Assembly: GCA_009823505.1 (NCBI GenBank) | Contig: VZQC01006589.1 | Coordinates: 8,180,330 to 8,244,329 of the forward strand | DNA from: Rhizomys pruinosus | Taxonomy: Eukaryota; Chordata; Mammalia; Rodentia; Spalacidae | Direction of reading: 5' to 3' | DNA: 64,000 nt | Shown: piece by piece, positions 47,000 through 60,221 of the stretch | Position numbering within the stretch: position 1 is the stretch's first letter | How the letters are laid out: each line of letters opens with the position of its first letter | Position numbers and translations under genes: made by a program | Notes under the pieces: model-generated | Told to the model about the DNA's origin: nothing | The model's database searches: none | What the model saw: only the letters and a program-made list of their open reading frames with translations

Positions 47000-49900
47000 G
47001 TAGTGTGTGCTCAATATAGAGATCACTAAAGTATACGGAAAAATATTAAAACCCTTCTCCAGAGATCATCATTATGCATCCATTCGTATGTGTAATTTTC
47101 AGTGAAAAATATAAGTGCACATGTATATGTTTACATTTTGCTACATAAGATAATATTGAAAAAGATGAAAAACATGTTTGGCAGAATGCATGAGCTCTGG
47201 TGGGGTGGGGGGCAAGGAAGGGGAAATGGGTCTAGATAAAACTTCAAAAAATGGCTTGAAAAGATATCATCTATATGTTTATACATGTAAAAATTATAAG
47301 TACAAAATATACATTTAACCAAAATGACATAAAAATTTTACATCTGTTTATACAGATTTCCTTTTTCAATCTTGTTGGATCATGCTAGAATCTTATTGAA
47401 AACATTACATGCATTTCACCTGTGCAAGGGAACACCAGTTATAGGAAGAATGCCTAATGCAGCCAAGAATATTTTGAATATAAGATGATATACACGGTAG
47501 CTAGTACTAGATGGTCATTAGCTATAGAAGGCAAGGTTGTTATTAACTACTGGAGTATGTCTTGCTCTTCTGACCACAGCATGCTTTTATCTTTCTATTT
47601 TATCTTTCGTTGTCTTCTATGAGTGTTCTCCCATCCTCCTCAACCCAGGATTGGGCCCTTTGCTTCTTGCTTTCTTCTCTGTTAAGCTTGAGGCACTGGG
47701 GGGCTGAGGTGGGTGGGTAGGGGAGCAGCACACAGGGAGGAGTGAGGGGCAGGTGTCCAGTGAGAGGCTCCCTTTACCCCACGGGCTGGTGCAGAGCAGC
47801 TGGGTGACCTTCTAGAGAGAGGAGAGGGGAGGAGAGGGAGGAGCCGAAAGGAGAGAGACAGAGACAGACACAGAAGCAGAGAAAACATATCCTTGCATGG
47901 CCGCTGGGGGTCTGTGGCCCCGATTCATTGGTTTAAGGTGGAGACCATTAGGAAGAGAGGGGCCTGGATTACCTCCAAGGTCCGTCTGCCTCCTGACAAT
48001 GAGAAGTGACATTCTGAATTGCTTCTAGCGGGACAGGGAATTAATTAGCCTGTGGTTGAGTGAGTCAATAAGTCCACAAATAATTGTTCAACTGCAAAAC
48101 AGGAGTTGTCTTCAGATTCTTTGTAAATCTGTAAATCTATACTACTAAAAACTCCATCAAAACAAGCAACTGCTCTCAGAAATCAAGACCTAGAGGGAAA
48201 CAGATGGTCTGTACACTTGGCACAGGGGGGGATCAGGTACTCAGATTTAGATTTGGGCTTGATGCCATGACATGGCATTGTCCAGAAAGCAATGTGGATG
48301 TGAATCAAGATCAACAAGTGAGATGGACACTGCAGAAACTGCTGTGTGAGTTCCCCAGTGCATTGTCAGGGAGCCAGAGCAGCCTTTGCACAAGGAAACA
48401 CATTGGTGTAAGGGGTGTTCTTGTGACCTGCGTTTGCACAATTCCATGTATCTCCACCTTTGGTGCTATGGATTTGTGCCCTTTCACATCGGGAGGCCCT
48501 AGGGATCTATTTCCTGCCTCTTGGATCCTAGCTGACTTCATATCTTTATTTGACCACCAGAGTGCCATAGAGACTGAGTGGACGAAAGCTCCAAGCCCAA
48601 GACCTAAGAAATCTCAAACATCTCTGCTGTTTCTTGCAACTTGAGTCATACCATGACAATGAATTTGACTTAGTCTGATTATGACAGACATAGAGCCCAG
48701 CCAAATTCACTGTCCCAGATGACAGCCAACAGCTTCCAGGCACAATGTGAGGGCCAGCTAGTCTTGAGCTCATCTTCCAGTTGATCACAGATGCATGAAT
48801 GAGCTGGGGTGAGTTTAGTCAATGCTGGCTCAGATCATCAGGATATCCCTGTTTATCTATAGACCCACAAGTAAGATTAAATGGCTGTTATTTGAAGTTA
48901 CTTAATTTGAGGGCTATTTGTTAAAGAGTTTAGCTCAGTAATACAGAAAGAATAGCTGTCATCCCTTTCTGAGTAGTGGGTAGCTAACAAGTTTATATTG
49001 GACTGTAAGACTTGGCAACTAAATTCTTTGTTTCCTTTGGGTATTAAGCCAATTTTACCAAGATATATAGAACATATAAGGGAATAATTATATCCTTGTT
49101 TGGAATTATTGGGTTAGCATCAAATGCTCCCTAACCTCTAGGGAAGATGACAGAATGGAGAGTGTCTGAGTTCTGGAGGGAGAAGTGGCTGGGGAAGGCA
49201 AGCTCTAAGAGAGATAAGAGCTGGTGACTCGCATGGCACACTGCCCCCCTAAAATGATGCCCCCCTAAAAAGATCCAATTCTGTCTCCCACCTTCCCTGG
49301 AACAGAATCTAGCCAGAAACCTGACAGAAAATCCACGACTCACATTGGCTCAAGGACATAGAAGAAACCAAGGTTAATAGTGAGGACTTTGTGTACACCA
49401 GGATTGCTGGGAGGGCTCTGCACAGGGATCTATCAGATTCTCACGGCAACAGTGTTCACACTAGCCACACAGAAGAAGGAATTCAGTAAATAGGAAAAAA
49501 ACCCCCTCAAGACCCAAATAAGCCTTGAAAAGGTGCAGAGGGACAGATGAAGACTAGATGGCATGGAAATACCAACCTCCCAGACTTGTCAGTTTTCTCT
49601 ATGTTAATTTGTAGATTTTACATGATTTCAATAACTGTATCAGCTGAGATTCAGTCAGGAAAATATCAGCATACCATGCAATTCAATACAGGGAATTTTC
49701 TCCAGGAATAAGTGGTAAAGAAGAAAAAAATAAAACCTCAAATAGGGAATAGTAGGTGACTCCAAATAGTGGCTCTTAAGACTGGGAACCAGAGAAACCA
49801 GAAGAGAGGATGCGAGGAGACTGTGGGAGGCGCTGAGCTACAGAGGTGCTGCCAGGAAACAGAATGGCAGACAGATGCCCACACTGTCCATGTCGGAATT

Positions 49901-50040
49901 CTCTCCCCTTTCTATTCCCTCCTGACTTTTATTTTTTTAAGATGACAAAAGCATTGAGATGAAATTAAATATGTGGTACAATTCCACTTTGAATTCTTTG
50001 AATCAGTCTGTCTTTTGAAATTTAGTTAGACTAAGCCTTC
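47000..50040. other. PCSK2 intron, SINE-free stretch
   Basis: About 3 kb with no B1, B2 or LTR recognised. A 146-codon frame at 48204-48644 has no family resemblance. Some AT-rich parts may be decayed LINE. Confidence 0.45.
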
Positions 50041-51203
50041 TCAAAAGTTTTCAACTAGTTCACATTTCATTGTGCTAGACTTTTTGCTTTACCAGGACTA
50101 TTGTGGCAACTTTTCCAGACCCACCTTCTTAAGTCTCCCTTCCCCTACCTCTCTGTGCTCAGTGAGCTCAGCTCTGTCAGGACCCTCAGACTCTCCTGGG
50201 TGCTTTCCCAGATCTGCACGGACACTCCCTTTCCCATACCTCCTTGCACAGACCATTTCTCAAACATCCTTGTGCCCACCATCTCTCCTCTGTTAGGACT
50301 GTGGTGGGTCCCTAGATCTGGGAGCTTTCCCAAACCTGCTTGCACTCAGACCTGCTCCAGTTACTAGGATCCTTGACTCCAAGACCTGTGAGCTCTTCCA
50401 GCCTGACTTATCAGCCAACCTGTTCACCTAGCTGTCACTCTGTGACAGACTGTCAACCAGTTAACTCTGCTGTCTCAGAAACATGAAGAGTCAACCCTGG
50501 AACTTTAATTCAAAAGCTGTTCCTATCCTCAGCATAAATAAGACTACTTCTTGCACCCTATTTGCATATCAACATAAAGCAGCTCCCAACCTGAACACCA
50601 AGTAATATTCAGTTGCATCAAAATTTGACAAGTTGAGGAAACAACAAAGATACAAATAACCACTCAACAAAGATGAGAACACCTACTAAGAAACACCACC
50701 AATGACACAGGTGCAGATGCCTAGGTCTCATCAAAACAGCACAGACACGAATAACCAAGATAATCTGCCTACTGCAGAAATTAACACCCCCATTGTAATG
50801 ACAACCTAGCAGATACATAAGATAATAATTTCAAAATAACTTATACATTCAAGAAACTCAAAGAGAATATGAATAAAAGACTAAATGAAGACTCTGAAAA
50901 ACAAACAGTTGAATGAAATAATTAAACAATTCAAAACATGAAATTAGAATTCAATAAAGAGGTGTTGATCCCGAAGAAATGCTAAACTGAAATAAAACTT
51001 GAAATAAAAAAGTCAGGAATGCAGTAAAAAAAAGCCTACAGGAAAGAAGCAAAAATGAAGTGAAGGGAATGGAACAGAGAACATGAGATATTGAAGACAA
51101 GCTTGGAGAAATGCATCTCTCAACCAAAGAAAATGTCAAATCTAAAATAGGTCAGGAAAGGAATAGCCAAGATTTCTGGGACACTGTAAAAAGATCAAAC
51201 CTA

Positions 51204-51345
51204 CAGCTGGGCATGGTGGTACATGCCTTTAATCTAGCACTCAGGAGGCAGATCTCTGTGAGATCAAGGTTAGGCTGGGCTACACAGTGGGTTCTAGGCC
51301 ATTTGAGGCTATAAGGAGACCCTGTCTCAAAAGGACAAAAGAAAA
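51204..51345 (+). mobile_element. B1 SINE, short
   Basis: AGCTGGGCATGGTGGTACATG to GTCTCAAAAGGAC. Target duplication ATCAAACCTAC on both sides (about 51193 and 51349). Confidence 0.9.
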
Positions 51346-51618
51346 AACATCAAACCTACAAATCATAGTCATAGAGGAAGGAGAAGAAACCCACATCAAA
51401 GGCACAGAAAATATTTAACAAAATCATAGAAGAAAAGTTCTCAAATCTAGGGACAGAGATATCTATTAAGGTACAAGAGTCATACAGAACACCAAGTAAA
51501 CAGGACAAGAAAAGAAACTCCTTATATCATATAATAGTCAAAATTGTAAATGTACAGAATAAAGAAAAGATATTTAAAAGCTGTGAGAAAGATCAAAGGC
51601 CCATCAGAATAACAGCTG

Positions 51619-51621
51619 ACG

Positions 51622-51652
<31 letters not shown>

Positions 51653-51713
51653 CTTCTTCTTCTTCTTCTTCTTCTTCTTCTTCTTTCTTCTTCTTCTTCT
51701 TCCTTCTTTCATC
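51619..51713. repeat. (CTT)n microsatellite
   Basis: About 28 CTT units with a few interruptions, attached to the tail of a reverse B1. Confidence 0.96.
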
Positions 51714-51725
51714 TTTGTCTTCATC

Positions 51726-51866
51726 TTTTTTGAGACAGGGTCTCCCTGTAGATCCAGCTGTCCTGGAACTCACTATGTGGACCAGGCTGGCCTTGAACTC
51801 ACAGGGATCTGCCTGCCTCTGCCTCCTAAGTATTAGGATTAAAAGCATGCACCACCATACCCAGCA
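51726..51866 (-). mobile_element. B1 SINE
   Basis: Full-length reverse B1 ending in CCACCATACCCAGC. Confidence 0.93.
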
Positions 51867-52540
51867 ACAGCTAACTTTTCAATGGAGACTAGGAAAGCCA
51901 GAAGGGCTTGGACCAATGTTATGTAAGTCACAACAGACCACAGATTCTGGCCCAGACTATACACAGGAAAGCTATCAGTGGTAACTGAAGGAGAAAAAAA
52001 ACTTTTCCATGTAAAAACTGTGGATTTAAGGAATTTATGTTCATGAGACCAGCTCTACAGAGAATACACAATGGAATACTTCTGAAGTAATTAAATACAT
52101 CTTAAGAAATTAAACACTCTTAAGGGACATGAAGAATAAATAAATTATTCCAGAACAGTCAACCAAAAGAAGTCTGAGAAAACCACACTACAACAGCAAT
52201 AAACAGGAATTAATTAACATTGGTCAAAAATATCTCTTTATATTAGTGGTCTCAATTCCCCAGTAAAAAGACACAGACTTATTGAATTAGAAAACAGGAT
52301 CCATTGACTTTCTGCCCCCAAGAAACATACCTCAAAAATATCAATACAATATTAAAGGACAGAAAAAGATATTTCAAGCAAATGGAACTAAGAAAGAAGC
52401 AGATGTAGCTATTTTAATATCTGACAAAATAGACTTAAAATTAAAGCTGGTCAGAAGAGACAGGGAAGATCACTTTATACTTATTAAAGGAAAAAGATAT
52501 CAGGAAGTCAGTACAATCCTAAATACATATGCACCATACA

Positions 52541-53560
52541 CAGGTGTGGTTTGTGGTCACTTTCATGGTGGGCCAGGTCATGCAGAAAGCCCATGCAAGA
52601 AAGCACAGCACAAGGACACATGGCAGGGTGTAGATACAAAAAAAAGTTGAGACCTCACCCTGCAAATGGACAGTTGGTCTTCTTGATGCCAGAGATAGAT
52701 AGATCACTGGAAGGTAATGGTTTCCTGAATCAAGCAAGACTCATCAGCTACATATCACTTGCCTGGAGATGGTGCAGTTAGTGGCAGCCTGATATTAATG
52801 CACCCCAAAACTCTAATTGGCTATAGCCCACTCCTTGAGGGGATAGCACATGGCTGATACCATAAGCTTGCACCCTCTAGTGGGTAAGTGACTTTATAGG
52901 CCACAATAGAAATTTGTCATCTCTTGGCACAAAAGGCCACAGTTCCTAAATTAAAATACCATCTAAACATTTATGTCTGTGCCCATAATGTGGCTTGTCA
53001 TAATAGTTACTGTTTGTTTAAGTGCCTGTACTTCTTGCTATTTTTGTTTTATTAGTAGAATTAAGAATGGGACCCTTGGATGAGCTGCCAACCCATTGGA
53101 AGCAAAGCTTAGACAGACTCAAGAGTCCAATGTGTCACTTCAAAGAAAAATGGACTGTTTCACTTCTCACCCTCTCTTGCCCCTTTCCCAAGGCCTAGGG
53201 ACCACTCATGGAGTGTAAGGGCTGAGGAGATGGGGTTGAATCGTGAGATCACAACAACACAGACTGGACTTTCACTTGGTCAGCATAATTGAATGTGCCA
53301 GCCTTTCCAGCTGGACTTGAGACTTTGGGGTACAGCCAAATTCCCTATCTGTGAAATTGGACACAGATGTTTTCTTAGTGGTTTTGTGTGAATGTTGCTT
53401 GTATTTGCTGGTTGGTTTTCTTTAGATTAAGTTTTCATTTGGGCATTAATTAGTCTCAGTATTTTTACTGAGCAGTCATGGCCATTTGGAACAGACAAAG
53501 GTAATTGACCACCATTTCTATGATACTAACTGAGCTTATGGAAGCTAATACAAAAAGGGA
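52541..53560. other. Intron, unassigned repeat-like DNA
   Basis: This lies between two L1 pieces. No exon was recognised, and it could be L1 or LTR sequence I cannot place. Confidence 0.4.
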
Positions 53561-53699
53561 GAGATGTGGGTGTATCTAATCTAAGCTTAGGTATGCATGA
53601 GCTGACATTTCCAGCCAGCATCTCTCAGAGGCACAAGTGAGAGTCACAGAACATCTCTGGCTATGCCCATGAATTAGGATGTGATGATACAAATGAGGA

Positions 53700-54674
53700 A
53701 AGGGGAGCAATAGAGCAGGAAGGTTAAGTGGTGGTGGGGGGAATGGGAGGGCAGGGCAGAGGAGGGAGTATGGGGAGGGGCAAGTAACACTAAAGGCCTT
53801 TTGAAAAATCCATACAGAAACCTACCATCTCAGAAGCTTCTTAAAGTACAGACATACACATTATGAAAAGAGACTAAAAGGTGTTGCTGTATAATAGGGA
53901 GACACTGCTCCTACTAGATGCCATAAACTTGCAACATAAAAGCCAAATGCCAGGAATGGACTCCCTCTTTGAAGCTGTTGACCAGGCATCCCATAGACCC
54001 TTAACGCTGGCCATCGCCCTGCTCTTGGTTACCCATCAGAACTTCATGGCAAGATTTTTTTTTTCCTGAAGATACTACAAACATCAACTGCAGAACAAAC
54101 AGGGAGAAATTAAACTGCTGCTGAATTCGGAACCTCGTCTTTACTGTCTTGCTTTCATGGCTGGAAGGTGCTACCTGTAGAGAAAATTAAGCATGAACCT
54201 TATGCAGCTGTGAATCCTGTGAGCTACAGCTGGCCTGGAAGACAGTTCTACTTGTGCAATAGTGGCATGAATATGATAGGAATAATCAACTACTTGCTAA
54301 TTGGATTTAAGGTCTGCGTCATAGGATGGAGCTCATACCTGACATTGATATTGGCCTTGGCCTTGGAGCCTGAGGCTAGGTAGCCCACAGACCATGGGAG
54401 AAAGCCCAATACAACTATCTAAATAGATAGAATATTAAACTGATTTCTAGTGGCATTGTTATACCCGTGGATTAATGCATCTCTCAACTCTAATCAGAGA
54501 AGCTCCCTTATGCAGCAGATGGTGATTAACACAGAGACCCCCATCTGGCCAACATGCATAGAACAGGAGGCTACAGACTGATTATCCCTGAAAAGGACAC
54601 CTGCTTCAAACTTCTGTCTCCCCAGGCTCAGGGATTATTGCAGAAGAGGGGGTGGAAAGACTAAGAGCCAGGGG
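53700..54674 (+). mobile_element. Rodent L1 3'UTR (Lx-like)
   Basis: GCAAGTAACACTAAAGGCC, the CTTTCATGGCTGGAAGGTGC block, AGCTACAGCTGGCCTGGAAG and GCAGATGGTGATTAACACAG are in L1 3'UTR order and end at GAAGAGGGGGTGGAAAGAC. It may be the tail of the LINE at 50560. Confidence 0.75.
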
Positions 54675-55036
54675 TGTGGTGGTTTGAATGAGAATGTCCC
54701 CCATAGGCTCCGAGTAGTTGAACACTTTGTCCCCAGTTGGTGGCGCTGTTTGGAAGGTCTTAGACGGTGTGGCCATGCTGGAGGAAGCATGTCATTGGGG
54801 GCGGGCTTAGAGAGTTCAAAAAGCCTTACCAGTCTCCAGTCACTCTCTGCTTCTTGTGCCTGCTTGAAGATGTGAATCTCTGCTTTCTGTTCTTTCTCAG
54901 GCACCTCCTGACGCCATGTTTCCCAGCTTGATGGACTCTAATTTCCCTGGAACTTAAGTTCAAATAAACTCTTCCCTGTATAAGTTCCCTTGGTCATGGT
55001 GTTTCTATCACAACAACCAAAAAGTGACTAATATAT
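54675..55036 (+). mobile_element. MaLR-type solo LTR (MT-like)
   Basis: TGTGGTGGTTTGAATGAGAA opens the unit; CAAATAAACTCTTCCCTG is its poly-A region; it ends at AAAAAGTGACTAATATA. It abuts the L1 tail. Confidence 0.78.
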
Positions 55037-55457
55037 GAGGGAACCGAGTTTCCAGACAACTGTTCAGTTATTCATATGAACTCACGGTGACAGTAAATTG
55101 CTGGAGGGATAGAGAGGAGGGTGGAGATATGGGAGGGGATTTAAATATGATCAAAGATACTGTACGAAATTCACAAAAAGAGAATAAAAAGAAGGAAAAA
55201 GTTTCAACAAAGCACTTTTTTCCTATTCTAGAGATGGCACCCAGGGCTATTAAGCATATACACCCCACGAGGCAAGTCTGGAAGACCTTGCCTTCCCCTG
55301 AATACTCAATTATATTCATTTTGTTTTCTGGCTGCCTGTAAGAGGCCATTGGGCTGCAGAGAGTGGGATTGCAAATGGGTTCCCAGTGAACAAATGGCAG
55401 GCAGATGCCTGCACAGCTCATCTTGGAATTCTCTCCCCTCTCTTAATCTTAAAAAAA

Positions 55458-55587
55458 AATTTTAAAGACAAGATCTTACTATGTAGCCCATTCTGGCCTT
55501 GTGGCCTTGAATTTAGCAATCCCAGAACCTTCCTGCCTCAGCCTCCTGAATGATGGGATTACATATGTGTGCTACCACAACTGGTTT
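55458..55587 (-). mobile_element. Diverged B1 SINE
   Basis: AAGACAAGATCTTACTATG to GCTACCACAACTGG. Confidence 0.72.
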
Positions 55588-56015
55588 CTACCTGACATCG
55601 TAATACACTCACATGGTTTTAAAAAAACATTACTGAATAGTTTATTTTGAAAATTATATTCATTGTAGAATAAGTGGAATATATAGACTATGAAGAGGAA
55701 AATAAAGATCCTCTACAATCTGTAAATAATGATTGCTGGTGCTACTCTGTGGATTCCTGCCAGTTTTATATGTAGTATAAAACAGTTTCAGAAATTAATT
55801 GGGGATCATGAAACATACCAACTTTTCTTGGCCTCTTAAAATGCATTTTTTATTATTATCTAACTAACATTTACTCAAGTGATTAATTCTCTTCTAGATC
55901 ACAGTATTTTATTAGTTGTGTTAAATAGACATTTTGTAATTTATTTTCTCTTATTTTGGAAACTGGGCCTGAGAAATAAGCTGAGCTGAAATTGCATATA
56001 TAAATACATTCATTT

Positions 56016-56241
56016 CGGGGTTGGAGAGATGGGCTAGTGGTTACGAGTGCTGACTGCTCTTGCAGAGGACCCGGGTTTGATCCCCAGCACCCACATGGTG
56101 GCTGAGAACCGTCTTTAACTCCAGTTCCAGGGGAATCCAACACCCTCTTCTAACCTCCTCGGCTTTGCACAATACGGGTGCACAGACCTGCATGCAGACA
56201 GTACATTCATACACATAAAAAATAATAATAAATAAAATAAA
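56016..56241 (+). mobile_element. B2 SINE, short subtype
   Basis: Complete forward B2. The target duplication AAATACATTCATTT is at 56002-56015 and 56242-56255. Confidence 0.95.
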
Positions 56242-56340
56242 AAATACATTCATTTTAAACATTAGTTTTAAATAAGGAATTTTGGATGAAAAGGAATGTG
56301 TGTTTGAAGAGTCACTATCCATATTGCCTTACCATTGTTC

Positions 56341-56558
56341 TTTTTTAATTTATTTTTTATGTGTATGAATGTACTGTCTGCATGTAGGTCTGTGCACCTG
56401 TGTCGTGCAATGCTGTGGAGGTTAGAAGAGGGTGTTGGATTCCCCTGGAACTGGAGTTAAAGACGGTTCTCAGCCGCCATGTGGGTGCTGGGGATCAAAC
56501 CCGGGTCCTCTGCAAGAGCAGTCGGCGCTCTTAGCCACTAGGCCATCTCTTCAGCCCC
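56341..56558 (-). mobile_element. B2 SINE, short subtype
   Basis: Complete reverse B2, about 100 bp from the forward copy at 56016. The imperfect duplication ACCATTGTTCTTT/ACCACTGTTCTTT flanks it. Confidence 0.94.
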
Positions 56559-56619
56559 ACCACTGTTCTTTATAATGTCTATAAGAATTAATATATAATT
56601 AATAAATATATATATATAA

Positions 56620-57213
56620 ATATGTTTTGTTTTTGGGGTGCCTTGCATGTGCTAGGCAGGTTCCTTCTCAACTGAGCTATATCCTCAGGCCCCCTAGAAT
56701 TACTTTTTGTGTATCTGTATCAAATATATGCATATGTGTATGTATGTAAGCACACACATGCGTACAGGTGCATGTATGTGTGTGCACATGATATGTGTGA
56801 AGACCTAAGTGACTTCCTTAGCCACTGCCCACCTTAGTCCTGGACGCACATCTCTCTCTGAACCTGGAACTTGACACGTCAGCTCATCTGGCTAGCCGGC
56901 TTCTTTCAGAGATCTCCAGTCTCCGTCTCCTGCACACTGGGATCACAAGTGGCCTGTATGTGGTTTCTGGGGATCTGAACTGAAGACTTCATGCTTTCAT
57001 GGCTATCTCTCCAGCCCCTAGAATTTCTATCTTTTAATTTAGTTTAATGTGTGCATTTGCGTATATCTGTGTGTACACAGAAGACATTGGATATCTTGGA
57101 GCTGAAACTACAGGCAGTTGTGAGCTGCCTTATGTATGCTGGGATTCCAACTCGAAGTTTTCATGATTGAGTAGCAAATGCTCTTAACTGCTGAGCCATC
57201 TCTCTAGACCCCA
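56620..57213 (-). mobile_element. Cluster of ID/B4 and B3 SINEs
   Basis: ID/B4 tail (56620-56692), B4 with a TG/CA-rich head (about 56715-57019) and B3 (about 57035-57213), all in reverse and each ending in a CAGGCCCC- or CCAGCCCC-like head. Confidence 0.75.
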
Positions 57214-57439
57214 AACTACTATGTTTTATAAATAGTTTGGCCAATGTGGTGGACACAAATGGCATCCCATTATTTTGAGTTATATATTTTTTCATGTAGG
57301 CTTAGTTTATCTGGTCTTCACTGCTTACTTGTAATTCTTGTCTTGTGCAAGGCTTAGCAAAGTCCCAACTCTGAAAGATTGTGTTCTCTGCCTATTTTTT
57401 CTTTATGAAATTCTTATCTCTCTTAATTTGCAAGGACTC

Positions 57440-58145
57440 ATGTGGGAAGATATACAGATGACAAATAAGCATGAGAGAGAATGCTTCATATCTGCCATCA
57501 GGGAAATGTACATTTAAACAAATGAGATGCTACTGCACAACCATTAGATGGCTCAAAACCCAAAACTTGGATATGAGGCGCTGATGAGGCTATGGAAAGA
57601 AAGCAACTGTTATTGATGCTGTGAAGTAGCACAGCCTCTTTGAAAGGCAGCTTAGCACAGTTTCTTGCCAAATGAAATGCATCCTGACCACATGACTTGA
57701 TCCCTGGAGTTTACTCAAAAGAGCAGAAAGCTTACACACACAGCAAAGCTGCATGTGGTTTTCATAGTAGCCTTATTCACCATTGCCCCAAGTGGGAAAC
57801 AACCAAGATAACCTAGGTAGGCAAATGGATCAACAAACCATGGAATACAGATTATGGAATATTATTTAGTCTTAAAAATAAATGAGTTATTGGCTGTGTG
57901 TGGTGGCACATGCCTTTAATCCTAGCACTTGGGAGGCAGAGGCAGGTGGATCTTTGTGAGTTCAAGCCCAGCCTGGTCTACAGAGTGAGTTCCAGGACAG
58001 CTGGGGCTACAGGGAGACCCTGTCTCAAAAAGACAAAAAAAAAAAATAAATGAGTTATCAAACCATGAAAAGACACAGAGGAACCTTAAATGCATATGAC
58101 TGAGCAATCTGGAAAGGCTTTGCACAATAGGTTCCAACCTGGACA
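57440..58145 (+). mobile_element. Ancient L1M ORF2 3' fragment
   Basis: GGGAAATGTACATTTAAAC, AAGTGGGAAACAACCAAGATA and GGAATATTATTTAGTCTT follow the C-terminal ORF2 order of old mammalian L1. A B1 (57893-58046) sits inside. Confidence 0.8.
57893..58046 (+). mobile_element. B1 SINE
   Basis: Full-length forward B1. The target duplication AATAAATGAGTTAT lies on both sides (about 57879 and 58048). Confidence 0.95.
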
Positions 58146-58242
58146 GTGGCCATTGAAGCCAGGGTTGGCCATGTCCCACGAATAGTCAACGGAACTCTAC
58201 CATCCTTTCCTCCTTTCCCCCACCTTCTCTTCTGCTCCCCTT

Positions 58243-58318
58243 TCAGAGACAGGGTTTCATGTAGTCCAGGTTGGTTTTGAACTCCTCACGTAGCTGAGAT
58301 GACCTTGAACTCCTTTGT
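58243..58318 (-). mobile_element. B1 SINE remnant
   Basis: CAGAGACAGGGTTTCATG to ACCTTGAACTCC. Confidence 0.65.
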
Positions 58319-58319
58319 T

Positions 58320-59810
58320 ATCCTGTCTCTTCTTATGTTTATTATAATGGTATGGACCATTTTAGAGGCTGGGTTGCAGGCTCCTCCCAGGGGAAGCCTT
58401 TGTTCAAATGTGAGCCTTCATTAGGCTGCAGAGCATAAATCAGGACTGTGCTCCTGAGTGCTCTGACAGGAGGCATCTATCGTCTGCAGAGGCCCTGGCA
58501 TTGCTGCCACTGTGTCCGACCCACATGCTGATTAAATTCCAGCAGGCCAGCACTGGGGCCTCTCCTGGCCCACACCTGATTAATCACTGTCTGTCCAGGC
58601 AGCCCTCCCCCTCCCTCTTGGATGGTGGCTTTCGAGCCACTTTCTTCTAAGTGGTTCATCTCCATACATTCCAGGTTGGAGACTTGGCATCTTCAATGGG
58701 CCCTCTACCTACCCGACCCCTTACCTACACCATGGCTAATCTATCATCACTCAGTCTCATTAGCACACAGAGAATTCCTGTAGCTTGCCTTTAACTATTA
58801 ACTTATTCCCTCTAATAGCAGTCCTGATAAGTAATTAATAAGGGGCTGGGCTATAGTCATCAGAGCCAGCCAAAATGCTCCAGGCCGTCCTGGGTGGCTG
58901 CTGTCCCTTCAGGTGTAGGAAGAGCCTCACGAGTCCCCTAGTTCTCTTCTGCTGTCTGAATGATCGTTCTGGCTGTCAGAGCAAAAGAAGATGCTGCGAA
59001 ATCAGATGCTGTGTTTCATAATGGCATGTCAGTTGCTCCATCCATCTCCTTGCAAGGGCCACATCTTTCTATCCAAACAGTAAACACATCACCCTTCCAT
59101 GCTTTATTTGTCTGGAGAGTGATGACTCTACGTCTCTGATTAGATTTTGCTTCAGCCGAGTTCCCGAGATTGCAGCAGATGGCAGTGAGGATCAGCCTTT
59201 GGACCTCTTGTGCCTGGGGATTTCCAAATGCCAGTGTGTGGTGTGCAGCTCTTCTGTCTCAGGGCTTCCTCCCAAGAGCTGGATGGCTCCTCTGCATACC
59301 TGCCCTCTGGCTGCTACTGCTGGGACATCACCCCTCTCCCCCAGCTCTGGAGCTTGATTAACGGCTTCTACTCCGGTACCCTTGCCACAGAGCAGGATAA
59401 CTTACCTGTGTGTTCTCCAGTGTCCCATGGTTCTAGTTGCTCACGGGGCTGCTGGCTGGCTTGAGTGCACAGCCTCAACCTACCGATTCTGTTTCCCATC
59501 ATACTTCTCTCATACCCATCATACCACTCACTTCTGGCAGTCCCTTTGCCTCTTAGATAATACCAGCTCAAATCTTGAACTTGAATGGAACTCAAGTTCA
59601 GCTCAGATAGCTCTTGAACTCATGCCTTGTCTCAGGGTTTGTTTTTGGAAGATCCCAAACTAAGACGGGGAATTATTGGCTATTTCATGATTCAGGGTCT
59701 CTGTCACCAACTTCCCAGCTAAACTGTGAAAACCGCTTAAGTCCAACATGTACACTACCAAATTAAAAAGGAAAGAATGAAATAGGTATAGGAAAAAGAT
59801 CCTCTTCTTT
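58320..59810. other. PCSK2 intron, SINE-free stretch
   Basis: No exon recognised. AT-rich blocks with TAATTAAT motifs at about 58785-58860 and a G/C-balanced 58440-58680 could be conserved non-coding DNA, but conservation cannot be judged here. Confidence 0.45.
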
Positions 59811-59816
59811 TTTCTT

Positions 59817-59884
59817 TGGTGCTGGGGATCAAACCCAGAGCTTTGTATGTGGTGGACAGACATTCTACCACAGAGCCTTGCTTC
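59817..59884 (-). mobile_element. ID/B4 SINE tail
   Basis: GGTGCTGGGGATCAAACCCAG to CTACCACAGAGCC. Confidence 0.65.
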
Positions 59885-59969
59885 CTTCCTCCTTATCTGT
59901 TCTTTGGTACTTCTTCAAGTATTTGTTAAAAATAAGTTAGGAGCTGCAAACTTAGATCTTTAGACTTTA

Positions 59970-60221
59970 AAAAAAAATTTTTTTTTATTTATTATTATTT
60001 CTGTATGTGTATCAATGTACTGTCTGCATGCAGGTCTGTGCACCCATGTCGTGCAATGCCGCGGAGGTCAGAAGAGGGTCTCGGATTCCCCTGGAGCTGG
60101 AGTTCTCCTGGAATTGGGAATTTCAGACGGCTCTCGGCCGCCATGTGGGTGCTGGGGATCGAACCCGGGTCCTCTGTAAGAGCAGTCGGCACTCTTAACC
60201 GCTAGGCCATCTCTCCAGCCC
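59970..60221 (-). mobile_element. B2 SINE, long subtype
   Basis: Complete reverse B2 with the extra GTTCTCCTGGAATTGG block. Confidence 0.95.

Larger units (their letters stand above)
50560..52540 (+). mobile_element. L1/HAL1-like LINE, decayed, interrupted
   Basis: The A-rich sense strand runs through an ORF1-like zone (AGCTGTGAGAAAGATCAAAGG, GACTAGGAAAGCCAGAAGGG) and then the start of an ORF2 endonuclease-like zone (AAAAGACACAGACTTATTG and CCCAAGAAACATACCTC). No open frame survives. Two B1s and a CTT repeat interrupt it. The 5' part may begin near 50040. Confidence 0.7.

Noticed and set aside
48204..48644. A 146-codon frame in the large PCSK2 intron
   Set aside because: No resemblance to PCSK2 or another family and no consensus exon borders that join known exons.
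50560..52540. Possible active LINE
   Set aside because: No long open frame survives and several younger repeats interrupt it.
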